This document shows positions 1 to 6,843 of a stretch of DNA of 11,609 bases, one piece after another. Under the pieces are notes generated by a model, which saw nothing but the letters and a program-made list of their open reading frames with translations, was not told where the DNA came from and searched no databases. Source of the DNA: Candidatus Omnitrophota bacterium (GTDB lineage: Bacteria > Omnitrophota > Koll11 > Gygaellales > JAQTUY01); NCBI GenBank assembly GCA_028707105.1, contig JAQTUY010000041.1, forward strand, positions 1-11,609, written 5' to 3'. How positions within the stretch are numbered: position 1 is the first letter of the stretch; each line of letters opens with the position of its first letter. The translations under genes were made by a program, and so were the position numbers.

Positions 1-194
1 AGGTGGCCAGGATCTTGATAGAAAACGGCGCGGATGTGAATGCCAGGATGAATAACGGGGCCACCCCGCTGGCAATGGCCTTATACAGGAACAATACCGA
101 GATGGCCCAGCTTCTCCGGGCTAACGGAGCAAAACAGCAGGGTAACCAGGGCTCCGGTTCAAGGAGGATGCCCGCCGGCACGGATATTGATTAA
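1..194 (+). CDS. Ankyrin-repeat protein, C-terminal fragment
   Basis: The reading frame is open from the left edge and stops at TAA 192-194, so only the last 63 or so residues are visible and the true start lies outside the window. The first part (LIENGADVNARMNNGATPLA, then MALYRNNTEMAQLLRANGA) matches the ankyrin consensus: a helix ending in LL/IENGADVN, a beta turn, then NGATPLxxA opening the next repeat. About one and a half repeats are visible. The tail after the last repeat is short and polar, rich in Gln, Gly, Ser and Arg, with no membrane segment. Ankyrin repeats mediate protein-protein contacts, and the partner cannot be inferred. The GTG at position 3 is an internal valine codon, not a start. 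The next gene's promoter begins within ten bases of the stop, so this gene is probably a separate transcription unit. Confidence 0.85.
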   Translation, partial: VARILIENGADVNARMNNGATPLAMALYRNNTEMAQLLRANGAKQQGNQGSGSRRMPAGTDID

Positions 195-199
195 TTTTC

Positions 200-227
200 T
201 TGTCAACGCGGATAAATCTGTTATAAT
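200..227 (+). promoter_or_regulatory. Sigma-70-type promoter upstream of the AGE/glgX operon
   Basis: A -35 box TTGTCA (200-205, 5 of 6 match to TTGACA) is followed after 16 bases by a perfect -10 box TATAAT (222-227). Transcription would start near 233-236, giving a leader of about 140 nt before the first start codon at 376. The stretch is AT-rich and lies just beyond the ankyrin stop codon. This is the best promoter match I found in the window. Confidence 0.7.
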
Positions 228-324
228 AAAAACTCCAATTATATTTATTTAATGGTAGGTATACACTATATTCAAGGCCAGGTAATGATAAGATATTTAA
301 AACCATTATTTATCAGGATCGTTT

Positions 325-353
325 AAGCTGGGAAAGCTATTCCCGGCTTTTTT
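325..353 (+). terminator. Intrinsic terminator inside the leader of the AGE-family gene
   Basis: A 10-bp stem pairs 325-334 (AAGCTGGGAA) with 340-349 (TTCCCGGCTT), with one T-G wobble and a 5-base loop AGCTA, and leads into a run of six T (348-353). This is a textbook Rho-independent terminator. It lies about 90 nt downstream of the predicted transcription start and only 22 nt before the ATG at 376. It could end read-through from the ankyrin gene, end a short RNA made from the promoter at 200-227, or act as an attenuator for the downstream operon. Confidence 0.75.
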
Positions 354-375
354 GTTAAGAGAAAGGACGGAAACT

Positions 376-2199
376 ATGGGAAATATGAATTTTGAGTTTT
401 CAGATACCATCGCCGGTTATGTAACTAAATTTGATAAAGAGAAGAGGGTTTTCGGCCTTAAGACCTACGACGGCCGGGAGTTTTCAGTAAAACTCACCTC
501 TAACACCTTTGCCAAGGGGCCGCGTAACCTGGAAGAACCCTGGTGCGATTATACAAGTAAGATGGAAGAGATGCTGGTCAAAGACCAATTTATCTACGCG
601 GTAGGGATATTTTATCCTAAAAAGGACAGCCATGAGTTCGAGGCTAAGGTCCTGGTGTTCCCTGAAAAAGAGTTGAATGATTACAGGTTTGAAGAGCCGG
701 ATTGGTGGATAAAGCAAGCCAGGAGCATCGCCGATTTCTATATCAAGGCCCAGTTCGGCGGCCCGGCCAATATTGATTACAGTATTTACCGCACAATGCT
801 CAGCTTGTCGGGCGAAAGGAAGGCTGAGCCCCGCCAGGAAACCGATACCATCTCCAGGTTGATCTACGGCATGGCTTCCACGTTTTTACTTACGGGCGAA
901 GACCGTTTCCTGGATGCGGCGGAAAGGGGTACCCAATATTTGCGCGATCATATGCGTTTTTATGATACCGATGAGAATATCATTTATTGGTATCACGGCA
1001 TAGACAGGCACGGGGACAAGGAACACAAGGTTTTCGCCTCCGAGTTTGGAGATGACTACGACGGTATTCCGATGTATGAGCAGATCTACGCCCTGGCCGG
1101 ACCTACTCAGACCTACCGGGCCAACGGGGATCCCGCCATAATGAAAGATATCAAGATGACCATTGACCTTTTTGACCGGTTCTTCCTTGATAAGAAGAAC
1201 GGCGGGTATTTCTCGCATATTGACCCTGTAACTCTTGACCCGAGGGCGGAGAGCCTGGGGAGGAACCGCGCCCGCAAGAACTGGAATTCCCTGGGCGATC
1301 ACGCGCCCGCGTATCTTATCAATCTTTGGCTTGCCACGGGAGACCCTAAATACCGCGATTTCCTCGTTTCTACCGCGGATTGTATCGTCAAATATTTCCC
1401 GGATTACGAGCATAGCCCGTTCGTCCAGGAAAAATTCCATGAGGATTGGAGCCATGATAAGACCTGGGGTTGGCAGCAGAACCGGGGCGTCGTAGGCCAT
1501 AACCTTAAAATAGCCTGGAACCTGATGCGGATCAACAGCCTGGAAGGTAAGAAAGAATATGTGGACCTGGCCAATAAGATAGGCGGGATCATGCCGACGG
1601 TCGGGATGGACGTACAGCGCGGAGGTTGGTATGACGTTATGGAGAGGGAAATGGCCAAGGGCGAAGAATGCCATCGTTTTGCTTGGCACGACCGCAAGGC
1701 CTGGTGGCAGCAGGAGCAGGGTATCTTAGCCTATCAGATATTGTACGGGGTGTTAAAGGACCCTAAGAATCAGCAGCTTGCCCGGGAATCCGCGGCGTTC
1801 TACAATTCTTTCTTCCTGGACCATGATGACGGAGCCGTTTATTTTAACGTGCTCAATAACGGTATACCATTTTTACTGGGAAATGAGCGTTTAAAGGGCA
1901 GCCATTCCATGAGCGCGTATCATTCTATCGAATTGTGCTATCTTTCGCAGGTGTATATTAACCTTTTGCATACCCAGCAGCCGTTGGACCTTTATTTTAA
2001 GCCCTGGCCCCGCGGATTTGACGGCTCCACATTAAGGGTTGAGCCGGACATTCTTCCCAAGGGGAGCGTAAAGATAGACCAGGTCTGGGTGGATAATAAT
2101 CCCTGGAAGAATTTTGATGCGGCAAACCTTACGGTGCAATTACCCAATGTGGATTACCGCCCGAAGATCAAGGTCCGCCTGGTACCTGTCGGCAAATAG
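376..2199 (+). CDS. AGE-family (N-acylglucosamine 2-epimerase-like) sugar epimerase/isomerase with N-terminal beta domain
   Basis: I chose ATG 376 because AAAGGA (362-367) lies 8 nt upstream; the in-frame TTG at 352 sits in the terminator tail. The protein has 607 residues, longer than the roughly 400 usual for the family. Residues 1-100 form a separate beta-rich domain (FSDTIAGYVTKFD, YDGREFSVKL), perhaps OB-like. Residues 110-560 resemble the (alpha/alpha)6 barrel of the AGE superfamily, which includes GlcNAc and cellobiose 2-epimerases. Recognisable points are GDHAPAYLINLW (H309), VGHNLKIAWNL (H375), KAWWQQEQGILAY (441-453) and SAYHSIEL (H516). AGE enzymes use paired histidines for proton transfer, but exact catalytic residues need an alignment. 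No signal peptide is evident, so it is likely cytoplasmic. It opens an operon with a STAS gene and a glycogen debranching gene, suggesting action on glucose or oligosaccharides released from glycogen. The substrate is unknown. Confidence 0.8.
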   Translation: MGNMNFEFSDTIAGYVTKFDKEKRVFGLKTYDGREFSVKLTSNTFAKGPRNLEEPWCDYTSKMEEMLVKDQFIYAVGIFYPKKDSHEFEAKVLVFPEKELNDYRFEEPDWWIKQARSIADFYIKAQFGGPANIDYSIYRTMLSLSGERKAEPRQETDTISRLIYGMASTFLLTGEDRFLDAAERGTQYLRDHMRFYDTDENIIYWYHGIDRHGDKEHKVFASEFGDDYDGIPMYEQIYALAGPTQTYRANGDPAIMKDIKMTIDLFDRFFLDKKNGGYFSHIDPVTLDPRAESLGRNRARKNWNSLGDHAPAYLINLWLATGDPKYRDFLVSTADCIVKYFPDYEHSPFVQEKFHEDWSHDKTWGWQQNRGVVGHNLKIAWNLMRINSLEGKKEYVDLANKIGGIMPTVGMDVQRGGWYDVMEREMAKGEECHRFAWHDRKAWWQQEQGILAYQILYGVLKDPKNQQLARESAAFYNSFFLDHDDGAVYFNVLNNGIPFLLGNERLKGSHSMSAYHSIELCYLSQVYINLLHTQQPLDLYFKPWPRGFDGSTLRVEPDILPKGSVKIDQVWVDNNPWKNFDAANLTVQLPNVDYRPKIKVRLVPVGK

Positions 2200-2216
2200 T
2201 ATTTAAGGAGAATCAA

Positions 2217-2564
2217 ATGGATATTTCTACGATTCAGCGGGATGGGGTGATTGTTATCGGATTGCCTTGTAATCTTGACGGCACCACGTCCAATGAAGCA
2301 CAAGAAAAGATAATGCCCCTTCTGGTCAAGGAGTGCTGCGTGGTGTTGGACCTGGGGCAATGCGATTATATATCCAGCGCCGGATTAAGGGTCTTATTGA
2401 TGATGGCCAAGAGCCTGGGCTCCAGCGGCGGTAAACTTGGCCTTTGCGGTGTTTCTTCCGAGATAAGGGATATTATGGATATGACCGGATTTTTAGATTT
2501 CTTTAAGATCTACGATACGGTCGAGAAGGCCGTTGAAGGGACGTTGAAGGAGAAAAAATGTTAA
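2217..2564 (+). CDS. STAS-domain anti-sigma factor antagonist (RsbV/SpoIIAA-like)
   Basis: A 115-residue single-domain protein. The family signature CDYISSAGLRVLLM (49-62) contains the Ser53-Ser54 pair at the site where RsbV/SpoIIAA proteins are phosphorylated by their anti-sigma kinase. The preceding strand VVLDLGQ (42-48) and the helix GVSSEIRDIMDMTGFLDFFKIYDTVEKAV fit the fold. The start ATG 2217 has AAGGAG (2205-2210) 6 nt upstream. In partner switching, the dephosphorylated STAS protein binds the anti-sigma kinase and frees its target. Its stop TAA overlaps the debranching-enzyme start (ATGTTAA, 2558-2564), so translation of the two is probably coupled. It is separated from the kinase and phosphatase genes (5143-6720) by the debranching gene, and may be a second input to that switch. 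Confidence 0.88.
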   Translation: MDISTIQRDGVIVIGLPCNLDGTTSNEAQEKIMPLLVKECCVVLDLGQCDYISSAGLRVLLMMAKSLGSSGGKLGLCGVSSEIRDIMDMTGFLDFFKIYDTVEKAVEGTLKEKKC

Positions 2565-4681
2565 GGGTCGATCTTCATCCCACTCATACCTCTAAGTGCG
2601 GAAAGTTCCGCCTGCGCGTCGGTAAGCCTTTGCCTTTCGGGGCTTCTATCGTTCCCGGCGGAGTTAATTTTTCGATCTACTCCAGCCATGCCACGTCCTG
2701 CGAGCTGGTGTTGTTCGAGAAACATTCCACTCAACCCTGCGGCGTGATCGAGTTTCCCGACGAGTTCAGGATAGGCAATGTCTTTACCATGGTCGTCTTT
2801 GACCTTGATTACGAGACTATCGAATACGGTTATCGCATGAACGGGCCTTTCCAGCCGGAGATCGGGCACAGGTTCGATAAGACTAAGATATTGATGGATC
2901 CTTACGCCAAAGTCATAGGCGGAAGGGATGTCTGGGGGGAAGCTCCCGATTGGAACGATATCTATCAGCACCGCGCCCGCGTGTGCTTCGATGATTTTGA
3001 CTGGGGTGATGACCATCCGCTGGAACTGCCGGTGGAGGATATGGTCATTTATGAAGCTCATGTGCGCGGGTTTACCCAGCATCCTTCTTCGGGCGTCAAG
3101 CACCCGGGGACTTTTGCCGCGATCCGCGAGAAGATTGCGCATTTAAAAAAGCTGGGCATAAGCTGTATTGAACTGATGCCTATTCATGAATTCGACGAAT
3201 TTGAGAATTCCCGGCGTTCGCCGGTTGACGGAAGGCTTTTGATGAATTACTGGGGCTATAGTAATGTGGGATTTTTCGCGCCTAAGGCGGGATTCGCGGC
3301 TACCGGAAAGTTCGGCATGCAGGTGGATGAATTCAAGACCCTGGTCAAAGAATTACATAAGAACGGTATCGAGGTCATCCTGGATGTCGTATTCAACCAT
3401 ACCGCCGAGGGGAATGAAAGAGGGCCGTATATATCCTACCGGGGTATCGACAACAGGACTTATTATATGCTTACTCCCGACGGATATTATTTTAATTTCA
3501 GCGGGTGCGGAAATACCCTGAATTGTAATAATCCCATCGCGCGCAATATGATCCTGGACTGTTTGCGTTATTGGGCTGCGGATTATCATGTTGACGGATT
3601 TCGTTTTGATCTTGCCTCGATCTTAGGGCGCGACCAATACGGGGCCCCGATGCACAGCCCGCCGCTTCTGGAGAGCCTGGCCTTTGACCCTATATTAGGT
3701 AAGTGTAAGCTTATTGCCGAGGCTTGGGACGCCGGCGGATTATATCAGGTGGGTTCTTTTCCGGCCTGGGGCAGGTGGGCGGAATGGAACGGTAAATACC
3801 GTGACGATGTAAGGAAGTTCCTTAAAGGCCAGCCGGGTATGCTTGGGGCTATGGCTCAAAGGCTGCAAGGCTCTCCGGATTTGTACGGTTGGCTGGGCAG
3901 GGGCGCTTGCGCCTCCGTCAACTTCATCACTTGTCATGATGGTTTTACGCTTATGGATATGGTTTCTTATAATGGTAAGCATAATGAAGCTAACGGCGAA
4001 AACAATAGTGACGGCGGCAATGATAACGACAGCTGGAATTGCGGTTGGGAAGGTGAGAGCACCGACCCGGGAGTAATAAGGTTGAGGGCTAAACAGATCA
4101 AGAACGCGGCGACCTTGCTTCTGGTAAGCCAGGGTACCCCGATGATCCTTTCCGGTGATGAAATGGGCAATACCCAGTGGGGCAATAATAACGCCTATTG
4201 CCAGGATAATGAGATATCCTGGATAAATTGGGAATTAATGAAGAAAAATAAAGAAATATTCGATTTCTTCTGTAAAATGGTGGCTTTTCGCAATGCCCAT
4301 CCGGTTTTAAGGAGCAGGACCCATTTTTTAAACCGCGATTACGTGGACAGCGGTATCGCGGATATCACCTGGCATGGCCAGAAAGCCTGGAACGCGGATT
4401 GGTCTGCGGAGTGCCGCACTTTAGCTTTTATGCTTTGCGGAAAACACGCCAAAGAAGGCAGGGTGCAGGATAATACGGTCTATGTGGCGATGAATATGCA
4501 TTGGGACATGCATGGTTTTGAACTGCCTAAGCTGCCCAAGAAACTTAATTGGCACGTGGCGGTAAATACCGATGCCCCGGCTCCGCAGGATATCTGGGCA
4601 TGCGGGGAAGAAAAGAAGCTTGCTGACCAAGTCGAATTTTTGGTGGGCCCCCGTTCGGTAGTGGTGTTGTTAGCTAAATGA
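2558..4681 (+). CDS. glgX: Glycogen debranching enzyme, GlgX/TreX-type (GH13 isoamylase family)
   Basis: The protein has 707 residues, normal for GlgX/TreX isoamylases, which hydrolyse alpha-1,6 branches in glycogen or its limit dextrins. The N-terminus (GKPLPFGASIVPGGVNFSIY, then a strand with CELVLFE) is a CBM48 domain. The GH13 barrel follows with all four conserved regions: DVVFNHT (276-282), DGFRFDLAS (346-354), IAEAWD (386-391) and TCHDG (458-462). The catalytic triad is Asp351 (nucleophile), Glu388 (acid/base) and Asp461 (transition-state stabiliser), all present, so the enzyme looks active. It is cytoplasmic, with no signal peptide. The start ATG 2558 has AAGGAG (2547-2552) upstream and overlaps the end of the STAS gene. 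Grouping with the AGE-family gene points to glycogen breakdown and use of released sugars. I cannot separate GlgX from TreX specificity by eye. Confidence 0.93.
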   Translation: MLRVDLHPTHTSKCGKFRLRVGKPLPFGASIVPGGVNFSIYSSHATSCELVLFEKHSTQPCGVIEFPDEFRIGNVFTMVVFDLDYETIEYGYRMNGPFQPEIGHRFDKTKILMDPYAKVIGGRDVWGEAPDWNDIYQHRARVCFDDFDWGDDHPLELPVEDMVIYEAHVRGFTQHPSSGVKHPGTFAAIREKIAHLKKLGISCIELMPIHEFDEFENSRRSPVDGRLLMNYWGYSNVGFFAPKAGFAATGKFGMQVDEFKTLVKELHKNGIEVILDVVFNHTAEGNERGPYISYRGIDNRTYYMLTPDGYYFNFSGCGNTLNCNNPIARNMILDCLRYWAADYHVDGFRFDLASILGRDQYGAPMHSPPLLESLAFDPILGKCKLIAEAWDAGGLYQVGSFPAWGRWAEWNGKYRDDVRKFLKGQPGMLGAMAQRLQGSPDLYGWLGRGACASVNFITCHDGFTLMDMVSYNGKHNEANGENNSDGGNDNDSWNCGWEGESTDPGVIRLRAKQIKNAATLLLVSQGTPMILSGDEMGNTQWGNNNAYCQDNEISWINWELMKKNKEIFDFFCKMVAFRNAHPVLRSRTHFLNRDYVDSGIADITWHGQKAWNADWSAECRTLAFMLCGKHAKEGRVQDNTVYVAMNMHWDMHGFELPKLPKKLNWHVAVNTDAPAPQDIWACGEEKKLADQVEFLVGPRSVVVLLAK

Positions 4682-4773
4682 ATACTCCACGGGTTAAAGC
4701 CCATGGTTTCTTTGTGGAATACTTGAGTGGCCAGGCCTCATCCGCGCCATAAATGGCGCGGTTTTGTGGCCAC
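4682..4773 (+). promoter_or_regulatory. Structured intergenic element A (leader of the partner-switch operon)
   Basis: This gap begins right after the glgX stop. It contains nested inverted repeats: GTGGCCA (4727-4733) pairs with TGGCCAC (4767-4773), enclosing a 9-bp stem CCGCGCCAT (4742-4750) / ATGGCGCGG (4753-4761). The first half has a small stem around GGGTTAAAGCCC and the segment TTTCTTTGTGGAATA (4707-4721), which closely matches TTTCCTTGTGGGAATA in the element at 6723-6813. Length (92 nt) and position just after a stop codon also match the two later elements. The enclosing three-way junction is not clear here (only ACTC/GAGT, 4 bp), so membership in that family is tentative. Confidence 0.5.
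4742..4765 (+). terminator. Possible intrinsic terminator after glgX
   Basis: A 9-bp GC-rich stem (4742-4750 with 4753-4761; two unpaired A, or a wider loop if the end A-T pairs open) is followed by TTTT (4762-4765). The short T-run makes termination weak at best. The same stem is the inner part of structured element A, so it may instead be part of a leader RNA for the partner-switch operon starting at 4823. Confidence 0.35.
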
Positions 4774-4822
4774 GAAAGTATAAATGATCTTAATAATCGC
4801 GTAAGAAAGGAGAAAAAACGAT

Positions 4823-5143
4823 ATGGATGATAAATATTCAGTTAGTTGTATTGAGGGAGTGGCCAAGATAGAGCTTATCGGAAGGCTCGACGCCACCAAC
4901 GCCCCGGCATTGCAGGATGAATTGAAAAAGCTGATCGGGCAGAAAGTATCAAGCCTGGTATTCATAGCTAAAGACCTGGAATATATCTCCAGCGCGGGCC
5001 TGCGCGTTATCATCTTCGCCAAGCAAAAGATCGGAGCGGAAGCCTCCGTGTATTTTATCGGCGCTCAGGAAGGGGTTTTAAGCGTGATCAAGATGAGCGG
5101 GCTGGATACCTTTATGACCATGCAGGACAGCTTTGATAAATAA
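4823..5143 (+). CDS. STAS-domain anti-sigma factor antagonist (RsbV-like)
   Basis: A 106-residue STAS protein. The signature LEYISSAGLRVIIFAKQ starts at residue 52, with Ser56-Ser57 at the expected phosphorylation site. IELIGRLDATNAPALQDELKK (16-36) is the typical first strand and helix of bacterial anti-anti-sigma factors, and VLSVIKMSGLDTFMTM is the usual C-terminal helix. The start ATG 4823 has AAGGAG (4807-4812) 10 nt upstream. The stop codon overlaps the next start (TAATG, 5141-5145), so it is co-translated with the RsbW-like kinase, its expected partner and phosphorylating enzyme. It differs clearly from the STAS protein at 2217-2564, sharing mainly the ISSAGLR core, so this is not a recent tandem duplication. 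Confidence 0.9.
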   Translation: MDDKYSVSCIEGVAKIELIGRLDATNAPALQDELKKLIGQKVSSLVFIAKDLEYISSAGLRVIIFAKQKIGAEASVYFIGAQEGVLSVIKMSGLDTFMTMQDSFDK

Positions 5144-5547
5144 TGGAAAAAATCACATTTCAGGCGACCATAGATAATTTAAGGAGCATGCTTGCCTTCA
5201 TTGACGAGGGAGCCAAGGCTTTAGGTTTTGACGAGCAAAGGATACACCAGATTATGGTCGCCAGCGAAGAAGCCCTGGTAAATGTCATTAATTACGCCTA
5301 TCCTGAAAAGCCGGGTGAGATCGAAGTGGTCCGTGAACTCAGGGAAAATAAGTCTTTGATGATAGAGATAAAAGATTCCGGCATCGCCTTTGATCCTCTT
5401 TCGCTTCCCGAGCCGAATATCCATGCCCCGATGGAAAGGCGCAGGCCCGGGGGCCTGGGCATTTACATGATCCGTAAGATCATGGATGAAGTCAGGTATA
5501 AAAGAGAAGGCCAGTATAACATCCTTACGATGGTAAAAAATCAATAA
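5143..5547 (+). CDS. RsbW/SpoIIAB-like anti-sigma factor serine kinase (HATPase domain)
   Basis: A 134-residue single GHKL ATPase domain, the usual length for RsbW/SpoIIAB proteins. The N-box is SEEALVNVINYAYP (41-54, with E42/E43 and N47/N50), the G1 box is IKDSGIAFDP (76-85, D78 and G80), and the G2 box is RRRPGGLGIYMIRKIMDEV (from 99). These bind ATP and Mg. Such proteins phosphorylate a STAS partner on serine and, when free, bind and hold a sigma factor or another output protein. The start overlaps the stop of the STAS gene, and the phosphatase gene follows after 9 bases, giving the classical antagonist-kinase-phosphatase order. No sigma factor is encoded in the window, so the output target is unknown. 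Confidence 0.9.
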   Translation: MEKITFQATIDNLRSMLAFIDEGAKALGFDEQRIHQIMVASEEALVNVINYAYPEKPGEIEVVRELRENKSLMIEIKDSGIAFDPLSLPEPNIHAPMERRRPGGLGIYMIRKIMDEVRYKREGQYNILTMVKNQ

Positions 5548-5556
5548 ATAACCGCT

Positions 5557-6720
5557 ATGGATAATTCTCCTGCCGATAAAGACGCGATACAAGCGCCTCA
5601 ATGTGAATGCACGTATTGCTGGCCTCTTGAGTATATGAAGAAAGAGGAATTTAAGAAGGGCGATGTCCTTTTTAAAGCCGGCGATACGGCTGACAAGATG
5701 TACTATGTCAAAAAAGGCGCTATCAAGCTGCTGGAGATTAATAAGATAGTCGGCGAGGGCCAGGTCATCGGGGAAATGGGTATTTTTTCTCCCTTTAAGA
5801 CAAGGACGGCTTCCGCTGTCTGCCATGAAGACCTGGAAGCTTATACGATGGGCAGGGACGAGGTAATAAAGTTCTTCGCCAAAGACCCCAACGTGGCGAT
5901 AGACCTGATACAGCTTAGTATCAAGCGTTTTATTGAAAACTTGAAGAAAGAGACCGAAGCCAGGGAGCGCATTGCCAGCGAGCTGCGTATCGCCCATGAT
6001 ATCCAGAATAGCATGCTTCCCCAGGTATTCCCCCCTTTTCCGGACCGGAAAGAATTCGATATTTTTGCCACGATGTATCCCGCTAAGGAAGTGGGAGGCG
6101 ATTTTTACGATTTTTTCTTTGTCAATAATGACAAATTGTGCGTTATTATCGGGGATGTCTCGGGTAAGGGCGTGCCCGCGGCGTTATTTATGGCTATCTG
6201 CAAGACCTTGTTCAAGACGGTAGCTTTGCAGGGCGCCTCTGCCGGAGAGATAGTCGCGCGGGTGAATAACACGCTTTCAGCGGATAACCCGATGTGCATG
6301 TTTGTCACGGTCTTCTGCCTGTTACTTGATACCAGGACCGGGGAAGTGGAGTTTTGCAGCGGAGGCCATAATCCGCCGCTGGTCTGCAGCATTGAACGCG
6401 GGTGCACGGAGTATATCAGCGCTCCAACCGGCATGGTCGTCGGAGCGATGGAAAATTCGCAGTGCCAGGCCAGCAAGCTTACGCTTAAGCCCGGCGAATT
6501 CATCTTTCTTTATACGGATGGGGTAAGCGAGGCTATGAATTCCAAGCGCCAGCTTTTTTCTGAGGTCAGGCTTAATGATTGTTTGAACAACCATAAAAAT
6601 AAGTCTGTCACGGATATGATAAGCTCGCTTAGGGCTGACATAGTCAGCTATGTCCAGGATGCGCCCCAGTCAGACGATATCACTATGGTGGCTTTAAGAT
6701 ATAAAGGCGTTGTGAGCTAA
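5557..6720 (+). CDS. PP2C/SpoIIE-family serine phosphatase with N-terminal cyclic-nucleotide-binding-like domain (RsbU-like)
   Basis: A 387-residue protein with two domains. Residues 30-125 resemble a CRP-type cNMP-binding beta roll (KKGDVLFKAGDTADKMYYVKKG, then IGEMGIFSPFKTRTASA, with Glu73 and Arg83 at phosphate-cassette-like positions). A helical linker (120-150, ending LRIAHDIQNSMLP) leads to the SpoIIE/RsbU PP2C domain (about 165-385). Its metal-site motifs are EVGGDFYDFF (D182), IIGDVSGKGVPAALFM (D200), CSGGHNPPL (267-275), YTDGVSEAM (D321) and SDDIT (D373/D374). The enzyme would dephosphorylate the STAS partner and so activate the switch, with the N-terminal domain sensing the signal. 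A CxCxxC cluster (Cys17, Cys19, Cys22 within ECTYC) precedes the sensor domain and might bind a metal. No clear Shine-Dalgarno is seen before ATG 5557, suggesting translational coupling to the kinase gene. Confidence 0.9.
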   Translation: MDNSPADKDAIQAPQCECTYCWPLEYMKKEEFKKGDVLFKAGDTADKMYYVKKGAIKLLEINKIVGEGQVIGEMGIFSPFKTRTASAVCHEDLEAYTMGRDEVIKFFAKDPNVAIDLIQLSIKRFIENLKKETEARERIASELRIAHDIQNSMLPQVFPPFPDRKEFDIFATMYPAKEVGGDFYDFFFVNNDKLCVIIGDVSGKGVPAALFMAICKTLFKTVALQGASAGEIVARVNNTLSADNPMCMFVTVFCLLLDTRTGEVEFCSGGHNPPLVCSIERGCTEYISAPTGMVVGAMENSQCQASKLTLKPGEFIFLYTDGVSEAMNSKRQLFSEVRLNDCLNNHKNKSVTDMISSLRADIVSYVQDAPQSDDITMVALRYKGVVS

Positions 6721-6722
6721 GA

Positions 6723-6813
6723 GGCACCCCACGCTAATCGGCACCTGGCCCAAATAGGTTTGGGCCAGTGTTTCCTTGTGGGAATATTGCGTGGGTGTTC
6801 GCCTGATGGCGAA
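6723..6813 (+). promoter_or_regulatory. Structured leader element B (three-way junction plus 3' hairpin)
   Basis: The element starts 2 nt after the phosphatase stop. P1 pairs CACCCCACGC (6725-6734, one bulged C) with GCGTGGGTG (6789-6797). Inside it, P2 pairs 6745-6754 with 6759-6768 (10 perfect bp, loop TAGG), and P3 pairs TTCC (6772-6775) with GGAA (6781-6784). P4 follows P1 with no gap: TTCGCC (6798-6803), loop TGAT, GGCGAA (6808-6813). A T-rich stretch (6816-6824) comes next, then the SD AAGGAG at 6831. The same fold with compensatory changes recurs at 7407-7501. It is probably a cis-acting RNA for the following gene. No known riboswitch class is recognised, and a REP-like repeat is the main alternative. 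Confidence 0.7.
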
Positions 6814-6843
6814 AGTTTGTTTTTACAGTCAAGGAGTATAAAA

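Noticed and set aside
352..375. Upstream TTG start for the AGE-family gene
   Set aside because: The TTG lies in the T-run of the terminator and has no ribosome site, while ATG 376 has AAAGGA 8 nt upstream.
886..1689. Long minus-strand open frame of 267 codons inside the AGE-family gene
   Set aside because: It is wholly antisense to a gene with clear family motifs, and its translation shows no recognisable domain. It is a frame shadow caused by codon bias.
4774..4822. Promoter from TATAAAT or TTAATAAT before the second STAS gene
   Set aside because: No acceptable -35 hexamer lies at the right distance upstream of either AT-rich box, so the call is not supported.
5221..5997. Minus-strand open frame of 258 codons across the kinase and phosphatase genes
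   Set aside because: It is antisense to the N-box, G1 and G2 motifs of the RsbW-like gene and the sensor domain of the phosphatase, with no own motif or good ribosome site.
6816..6824. Terminator made of hairpin P4 of element B plus the T-rich stretch
   Set aside because: The stem is only 6 bp and the T-run is interrupted (AGTTTGTTTTT). The homologous hairpin in element C has no T-run, so it is kept as part of the leader, not called a terminator.
6760..6843. N-terminal extension of the DJ-1 gene from TTG 6760
   Set aside because: The extension would translate the P2, P3, P1' and P4 stems of leader B, while AAGGAG sits 7 nt before ATG 6844, where the homology to PfpI begins.
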